Origin: Phoronis australis
Taxonomy: Eukaryota > Phoronida > Phoronidae
Assembly: GCA_002633005.1 (NCBI GenBank)
Contig: NMRA01000335.1
Span: 186,001-250,000 of the forward strand
Length of the DNA stretch: 64,000 bases
Direction: 5' to 3'
The stretch's first letter is position 1; the number at the start of each line of letters is the position of its first letter. Position numbers and translations under genes: made by a program. The notes beneath the pieces are model-generated. The model saw only the letters and a list, made by a program, of their open reading frames with translations, was not told the origin of the DNA and ran no database searches. Positions 1-11,745 of the stretch are shown piece by piece.

Positions 1-560
1 GGTTGCATTTTTTGAGTTCATCTGGAACGTTTATGTCAAATGAAATTCGGTCAGACATGTTATTGATACGGCATTTTGCTATGAATGTACTGTTCTTTTC
101 CTCAATGGCAAATTTTATTACAAAGATTGTGAAAGACATGGCAAATTGAGACCACTTACCACTGTCAGATTGGTCTCAATTTGTTCCTTACTTAGATAAG
201 AATTAGGTTCGCAAACAACTGGCACTTCATTATTCCTAGATAAAATGCTGTGCACACAAAATGACAAGCCACATGACAAGTCAACTTGGAGGCTATGGTC
301 TGGAGCAATAATGTACTGCCAGTTCTTTCAATCCCTGATATAACCTCCAATTTGACTGAGGAAAAACTGAGACCAATTCTGTCATCATAAGTGGTCAGAA
401 AGCATCCTCAATACCATTAGGGGATCATTTGAAATCAATTTCATAGTGATGAGTGGTCTAAATCAAAAGTAAAGTTGTTCTTTTTGTGATGGAAGGCTGG
501 TTTATAACCACATTTAATGTACATCATCAACTAACATTCCAGTGAGGTACGGGGAATGAG
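1..560. other. EIF3L: EIF3L intron 7 (partial), no further exon seen
   Basis: After the exon 7 donor I found no translation resembling the next eIF3L block, so the following exon lies beyond the window. Two phrases recur (GAGACCACTTA near 150 and TGAGACCAATTCTGTCAT near 370), suggesting an old internal repeat. Nothing else is supported. Confidence 0.5.
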
Positions 561-690
561 ATGCCCACCTGATCATGCAGGAGTACCTCCAGCCAGACGC
601 AATGGATAAGATGCCTACCTCATCATACAGGAGTGCCTCAAGCCAGATGCAATGAATAAGATACCTACCTGATCATACAGGAGAGCCTTA
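561..690. repeat. 50-bp tandem duplication spanning the EIF3L exon 7 donor site
   Basis: Units 561-610, 611-660 and a partial third from 661 align at a period of exactly 50 bp (ATGCCCACCT, ATGCCTACCT, ATACCTACCT at their starts). The third unit is the genuine end of exon 7 plus its donor. The two downstream copies each carry a similar CAG|gt or GAG|gt sequence, so they are decoy or alternative 5' splice sites at about 619 and 569. Copies differ at several positions, so the duplication is not very recent. Confidence 0.8.
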
Positions 691-3600
691 TTCTGCAACA
701 TCTTGTTGGTCCTTTGGATATACAACAGAATGTTGGAGAAAGTGCGGATGGCATCCTGGTAACGCCGCATCATCATGTAGGCGAAGCCGACGTAATAGTA
801 CGTGGTGATCTGGCAGGCTGGCACTCGAGAGTACATGTTCTGAAAAGAGGAAAACAAATCATGCACATTGGACTGGTTGCCAACCACAGCGTCTGAAGCG
901 TGACTGCATAATAATCATTCAACTCCTCAAGGACAAGATGCTAGTTCATGGCTCGTTACTCACAAACCACGACTGGAACTCTAGTGGATGAATGGACAAG
1001 AATGTTATATAATGGCACGTTTAAATTCATTGTCATGTTTCTTCCTAATAGGAAGTTGAAAACAAAAACAATGCTAGAGTACAGCACTAAAACAACGTTT
1101 CGATGTTAATCAAACATCTTCAGGTACAATCGCAGACAGAAAACAAAACATCGTAATGTTCACATCATATCACAACGCACTGCACAAGACCTGTCAACTA
1201 AAATCTCTACCACAACTCTAGCCCATACACTCTAACATTCCTATTCAGTAAGTGACCACTCAGCATGGAAGGCCTGTATGTGAACAGCCACACGGATTAA
1301 AAATTTGGTAGTTATTGCCTTGCTCATACCAAAGTAAAATTCATGGCAATAGTTGCAGTTCACTTGATAAACTACATTTATTTACTGCTTTGCACAGTGA
1401 CATGAGTTTTTCATACAAGCAAGATCAGGTTTTGCAATAAATTCAGTCAATGGTATCATATTTTAGGCTCTGATTGGTAGACAAAGGAAATATTAAGCTG
1501 TAGAGTTTGCGTGATAGAATATCAACGATCGTGTTCTGTGGCGTGAAGGTAAATGGTTTACTGACTCTTTTCTAGTGAAATAAATCAGACTAAAATGTTT
1601 TACCAAATTCATGATATTTCTAGAGTGTAAGAAAAAGATATACAACGGTACGTGATGATAAAATCACTGTAATCTCCTTAATTCTATTGAGTCTGTGATA
1701 AACCTCTGTCTCTCTACAACCAGTATTTTGTAAAAACAAGCTACAGTTAACTAGACCTCTATGCTCTGGTGCATAACAGAGCTAATGAGTTTACCCGACA
1801 CTACAAGAACTGATCTTCATTACTAAGGGGGGATAGTGGTAGTTCACTGCTGACTGCATAAATGAACCTTACCTTCTTATTAAAGTCAATGTTCTCCAGC
1901 ACCTTGAGTGCCTGATAGTAGTCACCTAGCAGAGAGTGTAGTCTAAGGAGACCGACCAGACTGAAGTAGCCCAGCATTTTATAGAGGGACTTGCGACCAA
2001 ACTCACCCGCAACGCTGTCTGGGTCTCCTGCAGAAAGATAGGCAGACATAAATAAGAAAGTTGGTTCACTTAGGCTTATGCGTCTATGTCCGAAATACGA
2101 AATTTCTAACCTGTTTCGCATACAGTCAAATGCAAAGGTTATAAACTGGTAATTTTTTGCCCTGCACTTTTGGTGTACTTTGATCACAGAAACTAAGTGC
2201 TTGAAATGGATAAGTCAAGATTCGCCTACATCATAAATTGTTTCTTGGTATTTGCCGAGTTGTTTCGCACAGTTTCACATACTGCTGCATGGATCTCAGT
2301 ATGCATGCATGTACTGTCATGTTGTAGGAACAATGTCTGACTGCAACTGTCTTAATTTCCCAACACGTCCCACTTTTTGGGAAAATTATCGTGTTGTTTC
2401 AAAGGTGACGCAGCATTTATCAAAGCCAAGTAACATAAACATCATCATAGTTTACATTTCACATTCTCTGCCCATCTTCACAAACCATGTATTTATTCAG
2501 AAATATCTGAGGGCTGTTCCAGTAAAATCTGTATGGGAGGGGGGGGAAGGCACCTTTTTTCGCACCCACCACCCATCTTTTTCATTTATTTCTTCAGCCT
2601 ACCACCCGTAATTTTTTATAAGTTTGAAATGCAACCACCCGTAATTTTTTTTTTGTTCTTGTGGTTGACTGCACATGCGCTTGAGTTTATCTGTTCCTCC
2701 ATCACCACTAACGTCATTCATTACTAAGAAAACATATGTTTCTTATATATGGTTATTAACCATCGAGAAATTCGAGCACCTGTGGTTAAATGGTGTTATG
2801 GGCATGCCGATGAGGAGATCGGAGGGAGTGAAAAAGTCGGAGCTTTTTGCAAGTTGCATTTTTGTTTCAGTTTTTGATTCTGTGCGTATTGTTTATAAAA
2901 TTTACTAAAATTACCCACCATCAAACATTTATGGCTCAATGAAACAACAACAATGTGTAAATTTTTATTTTTGTGAAGTACGACCACCAGCCATTTTGAA
3001 TTTAAATCAAACGCAACCACCCATAAATTTTTATTTCAGTTGCCTTCCCCCCCCTCCCACACAGATTTTGCTGGAACAGCCCTGAAAGAGTCTATTATTT
3101 TGAGAGATCCAATGATTGTGGAGGCTAGGTGGTGCATTATAAATACGTTTAATGCATAAGTACTGACAATAAATGCAATATAAGCTGAATGTATCTGTAC
3201 GCTAACACAACTGGGATAGGCCTGTGTTCATGGTTGTAACGTCACTAATTACATTAATGTATTCCAGAGAAAAATCTTATTTCTAACTTTAGTCCCATTG
3301 CATAAGATAGCGTGATTAATTCCAAGATATTTCCAGTCAAATTGCGAATTGGTATTTCTCCAACCGACTAATGTACCTTTGGCAGGAATGAACGTGACAG
3401 TTTAGAATATTTATTTTGGGATTGAAATTTTATTAAGCCTTGGAAAAGAATAGATGAATATTATATCAAGGCAAAAAACGTGGATATGTCGATAGATTTT
3501 CAAACTGATATATTTGGTAAAACTGGAAAAGCAAATGAACTGTTGAATCTTATAATCATTCTATCAGCCAAAAAGCATACATATGGTAGAAAGCTGAAAG

Positions 3601-6600
3601 TAGAACCTCCGTCTAAAACACTTTTCAAAAAAAGAATTAGAAACTTATTTCACATTCGAAAAATATAATTATTGTAACTTAAAATGGATTTAGGAGACCT
3701 ATTTTTTCAATGATGGTCCGTTTATTTTACTTTTTAAAACGAAATGCAGATGAGAAAAGCACATTTGGTTTTTTGGTTCATGAAATAAATGTGTGCGTGT
3801 GTAGTGTGTCATTGGGGACTAGTGTCTCTGTACCCAGTTCGTTATTATTGCAATAAATGTTAAAAAAACTGGAAAGCCTGTAAAGCGCAATTTATTGAGC
3901 TCAGTAGTCACCAACTATTCTGCATTTCTCCCAAAGCTCAACAATCACTACAGATCTCATGTTCAGATTTCTCCACGGACTGTTACAGCAGGGCACAGTG
4001 TCCTCTTTTAATTTCATCCGTTGATTTTGTGCCGTTTTGGATGAAGGAAAATTGAATTGGGACTTTTGCTCTCATTAGATAGGTTTCATATCCCCTTCCA
4101 TGATAGGATCTCATTTCTGTAGCCAGCAAGAACATGAAAACCCATCAGTGAGTGACTCAAAGAAACATTTCAGAGTTTATTAGGGCTGGCCAACCCTCAT
4201 TGTGAAATCAAAATTGCCCCATGTACGCATTGTCAGTGACTTAAGTTGCTGGCACATACGTCAATAATTAAAAATCTGATGTTTCTGAACCCCATACTGC
4301 TTGGTTTAGAATTCAACATTGACAGATAAACAGGGATGCAGCTTTAAGTATTTTTCAATCAAAAGCCAGTGAAGGTGTGTGCAATGCGAATTTCATCACA
4401 ACACTGCCCTTTGTTGAAAGTATGTATACTTACCGCCACTGGTGTATACTTCCAACTGCCTGTTAATGTTGGACTTGTCGACAAGAGAGTGCAGAACATT
4501 GAGAACCGAATGAACATTCCAGATCTGAAGAAAAAATAGGAGTGGTAGGGTGTTGCTTTCCGAAAAGTGCTAGCTAGTACTTTGTAAACATAGTAGCATG
4601 AGCAAAGGTGATACAGAGACTCACACACAAAAATCTTGCCATTGAAAATGCCATCTTGTGAATATTGAAATGCTTTTCTGAACTTCAACAAACTGAAAAA
4701 GACTAATATTTACTGCCAATTTTCCATACTAAATGTGAAAACATAATCGGTTACAACTTAACAAACCTGACCGTGTTTGTGTTTAACAAAGCCTCTTCAA
4801 TCGAGGAGTCTTTATGATACATATTTCAAGGATATCCTCTCACCTTGGGATTCGTGCGTAGTGTGTCAATTTCATCCTCTGCTTTCTTGGCCAGCTTACT
4901 GCGATACTGACTGAAGGATTGAAACTGCAAAGAATGGATTATAAGACACATAGTTCATGACTGACTTGCATCGAATCTGACTCAACAAAGGCAGATTGTA
5001 CAAGTGCATCAGTATATATGACTGATGTTTCTGATACCAGAAAAGTCCTATAAAATCAGTAGATTCTGCTCAATATCTTCACTGCTGCATTCGGAAAACA
5101 AATTAAAACCTTTGCTTTAACCTTCAAGATCGAGTGTTTGTGCGGTGCAGCATTTTTTCATAATTTGACACATTCTCAATTTTTCATAAAGGTGAAACTG
5201 AATTATCTGTTTCTTTTTGGTTATCAGCATAGTTTCCATTCACCAAAATGTCTCCAGTTTCATCTTGTTTTCCCAGCATAAATTGTATGCCAACCTGTGC
5301 AAACACACCATACTTTCTGGGTCCTTTCCATGTACCCAAGAAATTGATCTGGACTCAACGCATAATGGAAGTGCAGAGCCAACAATGTGTGTAGCTTTCA
5401 ACATGGACTAAAATGCAGTCATGTTACTTGGCCACACAAACCTACTAATCTGCCTCCATGGCCTGCCTGGATTTCCAATTAATACAGAGCAACAATCCAC
5501 AGATAGCAAAAAACTCGTGGAAATTCAAAACCAAGCCGTGTACCGTGATTAGAGCAACTTTACTAGTGAGTCTTCGGTCCATGGAACGCTCTCCCGATTT
5601 CACATACGCTGGGTCTGTTCTCAACCATTTATGATAAACTGAATAAGACATGTGAGAAAGCAGTCATTAACTTAACCCTTTCAACATCTTTACTGATGCA
5701 CGTCGAAACTTACCTGATAAATGAACTCATCAATAATGTCCCACAGCCACTGATTGGGTAACTCTAGTGGCACAGGCCTCTCTGCACTCAGGATATAGTT
5801 GAACAGGTTACAATAGTTGTAGTACGACTCAAACCGTTGCTCGATGCTAGGACCCACTTGAACGCGGGCGTATATATGACGGTAGTACAGCTCTTTATAC
5901 AAGATTAAGAATAGATGATCATGGCCGACGATGGGCGCGATCACCTCTGCATCTGGCCACGGAGACTGTTTGAAGAACCGGTCAGTAAGCTTGTTGAAAC
6001 TGAGAGGAGATAATTGAATACTTAGCATCACTGTGTGAAAACAATTCAGCCACGCAGTGTTCTTCACAACATGAAATTCAAACAACTGGAATTACAAAAC
6101 TCATGAACGTGTTCAAAAGACCATGTCCATACTGTGGGGATTTTGTGAGTTAAGTCTTGGAATAAACGCGATGAACTCGTACCAAAGATCCAAAATGTCC
6201 TAATTCCATTAAACATGACTAATCTCTCAATACTTTAAACTTGATGCCTAGGTTTTCAAACTCAATGCATGTAAGCCAAATTCACATCACAATTAAATTC
6301 AAACTCGATGCAGAGACAAGTAAAAGCGGCATTTTGGGGTACACTGGCTAGTAGCAAAATCATTAGACTTCGTTGAGGCCACCAGGACAAACTGCCAAAT
6401 GCAAGTTGGGTGAGCATTGGTGGTGAAAAAATTGCCAGTTGGAAAACGACAACTAAGTGGTCACCAGGTGATCTTGAATGAAAGTCATGAGGGGAAATCA
6501 AGGTTATGTGGGTAAAATCAACCGAATCAGAAAAACACTTCGAAGTTGCAACACATGTAACAAGTTAAGAAAAAGCAGGTGTTGCCACTTGCAACCTTGA

Positions 6601-9157
6601 GTAAGACAAAGAACTTCAATGTGAAAGCAAGCAGTCATAGCGAATGACATGGTGCCAAGTAATCACAAACAAAAAATTCGGAAAAGACACATTTGGCGAT
6701 ATTGAAAGCTGCATTTTCTTTTTTTGGCTGGCTAAAAAATGAGAATCGAATTAAGGTCTTTTACTCAGTACATAAAACCAGTTTCATATTCCGTCCAGAC
6801 AGGATCCCATTTCCCTTTACCAGCAAGAATGTGGAAACCACAAACAATCCAAGAAAATGCTTCAGAGTTCATTGGGTGAGGCCAAATTCCAACATGGGGC
6901 ATGTAGTCACTGCATGCACCTATGATAAGGGATATCACACATGAGAAAAATATTATGAGTGGGAATGGCTGAATTCAGTTTTCGTTATAGCCAGCTAAAC
7001 AGGGAAATGCAGTCTAAAAATTCAAGCACCCCAGCTGATAATGCAGACATCCAAACACAAACCTTACAACAAGCTTACCCAATCTCATACGAGTTTTGTA
7101 TTTCAAACAGGTTCTGTTCATTGATGACCTTCTGGAAATAGGTCAAAAAGTTCTTGATGACCTCCGGCACAATGTAAGTTGAACTTTGGTGGTGACGCTC
7201 ATATTCCATGTCCAAACGTGGGTCGCCACTGTGCAGCTCATAGTCACTGGTCGGGTAGCCATAAGCGTACGTATCATACTAAAGGACAAATAAGTGCACA
7301 CTATCAGTATTATTTGGCAGTTTATTTGAACTGCTGTTACAATAAAATAGCATTTCTGACAAACTTTGTCAGAGCTAAGTGTTTACTTAAGTTATGAATG
7401 CAAGTTCCAGCTCTAGCGAAGGGTGAGTGTGCTGTTGAATTTACCGCAGAAGGCTCCATTTGTCTTCAATGGTTGAGTCTTCACTAAACAAATATTAAGC
7501 ATCGATACCTCAAATTACCAATTTCAAGTGTATTTTTAAATGTTCCAATAACCTCAATCAGTAAAAACTTGCCTGTTCGGCAGCCAGATTGTGTTGTGAC
7601 ATTGAGTTCCGGGTGTGATATAGTCATATAAAGCCTCTCTGAATCACTTGCTAAGTGGCAATTGCCTCTTGGTTTGGATTCTTGGCTCTCAGGCAGGAAA
7701 ACCCAGTTCAAGTCTTGGTGCCAGCAAAATTCCCGAACACTCTTGGGTAATAGTCTAATATCTAAGATCACTCCATAACTCCAAAAACTAATGAATCATA
7801 AATCTTAAAAGATACCTCATTCCATCCAAGTCTGATAGGTAGATCAGTCGATAACTACAAAAACTAATAAATCAGGAATCATAATAGATACCTCATTCCA
7901 TTCATCTATCATTGATATCCATCCAGATGATGACAGATTTCTGATCCGACATCGTGTTCTTTTGATATCTGGACTCAAATACAAGGTACACTAGGCTTGC
8001 GTTAGCCACTCACCATTGGCGAATTCTGAGCAAAACTGGCGATGACAGAGCTAAGTCTATTTGCCAACTTGGTGAATGCTTAATGCCTTTCGCAACTTGA
8101 AAATAAAAATTAATTTTGACAAAACCTACTCCTCATGTTGACTCAGTCAGCTCGAATGAAGTAGCATCACAAACGACATTTTTACGTCGATTTCGAGTCC
8201 TAAAAATAGTAATCAAGCAAGTTCGCAACAAATTCGCGGTCAAAGCACAAAAATGTTCCCAAAAAGCCCATGCATACTTCCTCCTTTGACGATTCGAGGT
8301 CAAGGACGGCACGGAATTATCCGATAAGTTACAGAAAGTCAAGGCATCAATAACTCCACACTTAGCCTGATGATTTTGTAACCTTACGTGATGAACTGGC
8401 ACTTGCCGTCCATCCGTAACACATCAGATAATTCCGTACCGTCCTTGACCTCGAACCGTCAAAGGAGGAAGTACGCTTGGGCTTTTTGGGAACATTTTTG
8501 AGCTTTGACCGTGAATTTTTTGCGAACTCGCTGAGGCAGGACATTGTGAATGGTATTAGAAGAAAGATTAATTACTAATGCTTTGTGGAAACCCCGTTTT
8601 GAGTAAATTTATTGAGTTTTGTGTTTGATATGGATGGCTGAAGTGAAGCACCCGTGGAATTCCTTGTCCTGACTGTCACCTTGTAGTATTATATACAGTG
8701 TATTGGCCGACGACCAGAAGCTGAGGACGCCTGTGTTTGAGTTCAGATATCAAGTGAACACAACGTCGAACCTCTGCGATCACCAGGCATCGCCTCGAAC
8801 CTCTGCGATCACCAGGCATCGCCTGGTGGATGTCAATTATCGACGTTTTATTATGTTCTGACAAGTAGTTTGGAGTTAAAGAGGGACCCATCCATCTGAC
8901 TATTACCCGCCCTTGTATACTTTTATAACGTCAATCGATGAGAGTGTTTGCGATCAAACCGCCCAGACTGGCCAGAGCCAGAGCCAGGGCAGATCCCCCG
9001 GTCCAGACCTTCGCCGGGTACGATTACCGATTCGAGGTCAGAAAAACTAGTTCAATAGGAAATGGAAAGAACCCTTAACTTATTTTACTAAGTAACCTGT
9101 ACAAAATGAGAATGTTACCTCACGACTTTCGACAAAATCTTCAGATCCGTCGTACAT
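669..9157 (-). CDS. EIF3L: Eukaryotic translation initiation factor 3 subunit L, 5' seven exons (3' part off the left edge)
   Basis: eIF3L is a subunit of the cytoplasmic eIF3 complex that assembles the 43S/48S translation pre-initiation complex. I place seven coding exons on the minus strand: 9119-9157, 7079-7278, 5714-5999, 4844-4924, 4434-4524, 1873-2027 and 669-839. They total 1023 nt (341 codons) with every splice phase consistent and GT-AG borders throughout. The start ATG at 9157 begins MYDGSEDF, an acidic N-terminus like that of animal eIF3L. Recognisable family blocks are VIPEVIKNF-like (written [10 protein letters not shown] here), [86 protein letters not shown] and [20 protein letters not shown]. 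Animal eIF3L is about 560 residues, so roughly the last 40%, including the PCI domain, lies outside the window. Identification rests on remembered family sequence and is very secure; exact borders are by eye. Confidence 0.95.
2508..3085. mobile_element. Inverted-repeat MITE with TGA flanking repeats, EIF3L intron 5
   Basis: The element runs from GGGCTGTTCCAG (2511) to GGAACAGCCC (3082), with long terminal inverted repeats that continue into a G/C homopolymer and GGAAGGCA / TTGCCTTCC. Both ends are flanked by the trinucleotide TGA (2508-2510 and 3083-3085). That fits the 3-bp TNA target duplication of PIF/Harbinger-type non-autonomous elements. Length is about 572 bp. Inside, CCACCCGTAATTTTT-like phrases repeat on both strands. 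The short ORFs across it are not genes. Confidence 0.75.
4040..4350. repeat. Dispersed inverted-repeat family 'GCTGCATTT', copy 1 (degraded)
   Basis: It shares phrases with the copies at 6.7 and 10.8 kb: CCAGCAAGAA, CATTTCAGAGTTTATT followed by GGGCTGGCCAACCC, and a terminal AAACAGGGATGCAGCTTT near 4330. It is diverged, with ends approximate. It lies in EIF3L intron 4 side sequence and does not touch an exon. Confidence 0.5.
6709..7012. mobile_element. Dispersed inverted-repeat family 'GCTGCATTT', copy 2 (best ends)
   Basis: The left end CTGCATTTTC..TTTGGCTGGCTA and the right end TAGCCAGCTAAACAGGGAAATGCAG are inverted repeats of each other over about 25 bp. The roughly 300-bp body contains the family phrase TTCAGAGTTCATTGGG. 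No coding capacity is seen, so it is a MITE-like element in EIF3L intron 2, 67 bp from exon 2's donor side. Confidence 0.65.
8215..8532. repeat. Large inverted repeat (about 119-bp arms, 79-bp spacer) in EIF3L intron 1
   Basis: The left arm 8215-8334 and right arm 8414-8532 are near-perfect reverse complements. Shared blocks include AATGTTCCCAAAAAGCCCA, ACTTCCTCCTTTGACG and TCGAGGTCAAGGACGG, with a few mismatches. The ORFs read on either strand of it are mirror images of each other and not genes. It is probably a foldback MITE, and transcribed it would form a long hairpin in the pre-mRNA. Confidence 0.8.
8766..8823. repeat. Perfect 29-bp tandem duplication
   Basis: Two identical adjacent 29-bp units (8766-8794 and 8795-8823), each running from TCGAACCTCTGCG to GGCATCGCC. 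It lies in EIF3L intron 1. Identity suggests a recent slippage event. Confidence 0.9.
9119..9157 (-). CDS. EIF3L: EIF3L coding exon 1 (start codon)
   Basis: Thirteen codons from ATG at 9157 to a GAG|gtaac donor, ending in phase 0. The acidic residues match the poorly conserved N-terminus of the family. The next exon begins exactly in frame (YDTYAYGYP), the conserved aromatic-proline stretch. An in-frame ATG this close to the splice junction and the absence of other good starts decide this choice. Confidence 0.85.
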
Positions 9158-9420
9158 ATTAGCCCTTTTACGCTCCAGCTGCTGAAACGTGCCGCTCGAA
9201 ACACAGGCGGAAGTACGATGGAAAGATACGTTCGATTAAGACAATGTGTAATTTAAATACAGTTTACGCATTTTTTCAACCATAGTGTTGGTTCATTTTC
9301 ATTTATTGTAATCAGTGAAGTATAAATGTCCAATATTTGGAGAAATATGTGGTCAATCTAAGAAGATTCTGTGATTAACTCCGGCAGCTCTCATTCTTCG
9401 CACAAATCCGGAAGTAGCCG
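9158..9420 (-). promoter_or_regulatory. Putative EIF3L 5' UTR and promoter with ETS-like motifs
   Basis: Directly upstream of the start codon (minus strand) there is no TATA box. The plus strand carries GCGGAAGTA at 9207-9215 and CCGGAAGTA at 9408-9416, both fitting the ETS-family core GGAAGT that is common in TATA-less housekeeping promoters. A short pyrimidine stretch (CTTTCC on the minus strand, near 9220) could be a 5'TOP-type start, as expected for translation-factor mRNAs. The motifs are seen; their function is inferred. Confidence 0.35.
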
Positions 9421-10740
9421 TAAAGTCAACTGTGGCTGTGACAAAGATACTGATACTGTGATACTGTATGGCCAGTTAAATGAGTTAAGGTGGCACCGTA
9501 GCGTAGCCGGCAAAATTAGTTACGGGAACTATGTATAGTCTATTGTTCCATTAATTAATCTTTGGGCTAGTGTGCCGACTTGGAAATTGACAGAATCAGC
9601 CGAGCGGCCTGGCTTTTGTATCATTAACTAACAAACAGCACAATGAAAATATTTTTGGCGTTAGCCACCACATTTTAATATACGTAGTGTTTAAGTTGGC
9701 GTTTGGGGATGGGAACTCAGTCAGTGCCAGCCACATACTCTAACCTCGGCCGTGCAATCACTCGGGTCATGCCAAAATCGCGCCAGAACCAATTGGTCAT
9801 TCTGAGGCTTGTAATTGCAGTTGTTTATTTAGTTCAGTCTCAAGTCAAACCAGGCCAGTGACAGTCAGGTGTCGGTGGTGAAGTTCGGTGGACGCAGTTT
9901 GTTATCGTTTGGCACTTTTGGAATATAGTCAGACGTTTAAATTATACAGAGTACGCGCCCCAAAATCCTGCTGCCAACTCGTCACCAGGTTTACTGAGCG
10001 TGTGTGCACTCGCCCGGCCGGGGGGGGGGGAGTGGGGAGGGGGGTGTNCCCCCCCCCTTCGTTTGGCGAAGTGGGCATCATCTCAATCGAAATCTGCCTC
10101 ACAATTGAAAGAGAGACACAGGAATCAGTGACGACTAAAAGGGACAACTGAAAGTACACCATGCAAAAAGGCCAGGACTAGGCTTACCCCGCAACATTCG
10201 GCGTCTAGAGCTCTGAACTACCTATGTATCCCGTAAATCTTACGGTGAAAGGCCATTACTCTAAAAAATTCGAGCCAGCCCCATTTATGCTGGGTGTGCG
10301 CATGATGTTGACTATAGACTACTAAAAGTTTTTAACCGTTAATGTGACATTGTGCCTAACTCTAGATAAAAGTGTAATTCTCTGCCTGTTGCCATTGACT
10401 TGAGTTAGTAAGATCATGAAGGTTACAAAAGCATGCATTTTTGTCAAAAGTTCATCAGTCATTAACTTGCCCCTTGTACTCGACTTACAGATCCTAGGTA
10501 ACAACAGCAAAGAAATGCACAATGCCAGCTAAGAGCTGCTACTATGTCTTTAACATTTTGTTTTACTCAGTAGAATTAGAATTTTGCCTTTGGCTGAGGT
10601 TGCCGGCTGAATTTCACTCCCCCGAAAATTAAATATAACAAAACTGTGAAACACTAGAAACTCATATTAAGGTCCGGCATGGCGATGATGCTTACTTATT
10701 AAAAAGAGAAACACTGATTTCCCTGCTCACTGATGACTTC
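9421..10740. other. Intergenic stretch with G/C homopolymer and a single unknown base
   Basis: No coding exon was recognised. At 10020-10058 a run of G is followed by the single n at 10048 and then a run of C. This looks like a sequencing or assembly failure in a GC-rich hairpin or at a joint. The overlapping ORFs through the n are artefacts of its translation as X. Confidence 0.5.
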
Positions 10741-10754
10741 AAATTTTAGTAAAG

Positions 10755-11100
10755 CTGCATTTCGTTCTGAGTCAACACGAAAATCGGAGTAGGATTTTAG
10801 CATTCTAATAAAACTGAGCACACAGTATTCCTTCTGTGATTGGACTAATTCCGCCGGTTAACTAGCTTTAACTTGACCATAGTGTCTCAAGAAAACGTTT
10901 CAGATTTTATTGGGGTTGGCGAACCCGGCCCAAGCCGTGCGAATTTGAAAATGTCGCTTGCAAGCATTGCCTATGACTTTAGCTAGTATAACGTAAAATA
11001 TGAAATTAATTTACCTTAAAGAATATTATAAGACCAACGTCTTTGAGTGAAGGCTGAATTTGTGCAACGTAGCCAGCTGGGAACAACAATCCAATCTGCA
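10755..11100. repeat. Dispersed inverted-repeat family 'GCTGCATTT', copy 3
   Basis: It begins AAGCTGCATTTCG and ends near AGCCAGCTGGGAACA. In between it carries the family phrase TTTCAGATTTTATTGGGGTTGG. It is diverged from the 6.7-kb copy but in the same orientation. Ends are approximate. Confidence 0.5.
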
Positions 11101-11395
11101 ATGCAATGCATGCGCTCACCCAGCCTTAATATGGGTGGCTCGGATTTCTGGCGATGTGGACCCGTTTTACCTACAAAAAAGCCGAAAGATTAAAAAGAAA
11201 GATGTACCACGTCCAGAGCTGTGAATTGTGCGTTTGCGCCTTTTTAGTGGTCTTTTTGGCTCGTTTTCTCGGACTTTTTGTTTCTCTGAGGCGGACTTTT
11301 TGTCCACTTCGCCAAATGGGAGAGGTCATTCGAGCCCCCCGAGTCCCCCTGGGCCGGTGCGCATGCATTTTTTGGCAAATGGAGGGCAGACGTGC
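11100..11395. repeat. Dispersed repeat shared with 59.28-59.52 kb, copy 1
   Basis: It starts ATGCATGCGCTCACCCAG, ends GTGCGCATGCATTTT, and contains TCCACTTCGCCAAAT and GTGAATTGTGCGTTTGCGCC. The same series of phrases in the same order occurs at 59277-59525. The GC-rich end (GAGCCCCCCGAGTCCCCC) resembles the ends of other MITEs in this window. The 95-106-residue ORFs here belong to the repeat. Confidence 0.65.
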
Positions 11396-11559
11396 AATTT
11401 ACACGAATATGTTCATCTCAAACGGCACGCAACAACTTCTTACGTTAAAAATCACGTACACCTTATCAAAATAAAAGTACTGACAGGCGGAAACCTAACA
11501 GTGAGGATCCACTGAACACTATCGCCATCTTCGAAATCACATATTTAGTTTAAGTTTGG

Positions 11560-11745
11560 CCAATCTCAATGAACTCTGAATGATTTCCTTGAGTTGTTGA
11601 TGGTTTCAATGTTGTTGTTTTGACGAAAAAGAACCCTATCACGGTAAGAGATATTATGAGTTTTATGAGAAAAACTTTCTAATCTTAGCCTACATGTATG
11701 TCTTTTTTAGTCAGCCAAACAGGACGAAACGCAGCTTTAATATTG
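11560..11745. repeat. Dispersed inverted-repeat family 'GCTGCATTT', partial copy 4
   Basis: The phrases TGAACTCTGAATGATTTCC, GAGATATTATGAG and AGTCAGCCAAACAGG then GAAACGCAGCTTT match the right part of the family. Only a partial copy is visible. Confidence 0.45.

Noticed and set aside
5217-7397. Short plus-strand ORFs in the eIF3L region
   Set aside because: Antisense to introns, exons and a MITE of eIF3L, with no domain.
8133-8544. Two minus-strand ORFs with similar peptides
   Set aside because: They are mirror readings of the inverted repeat arms.
11154-11515. Overlapping ORFs of 95-106 residues on both strands
   Set aside because: They belong to a dispersed non-coding repeat that also occurs at 59.3 kb without the frame.
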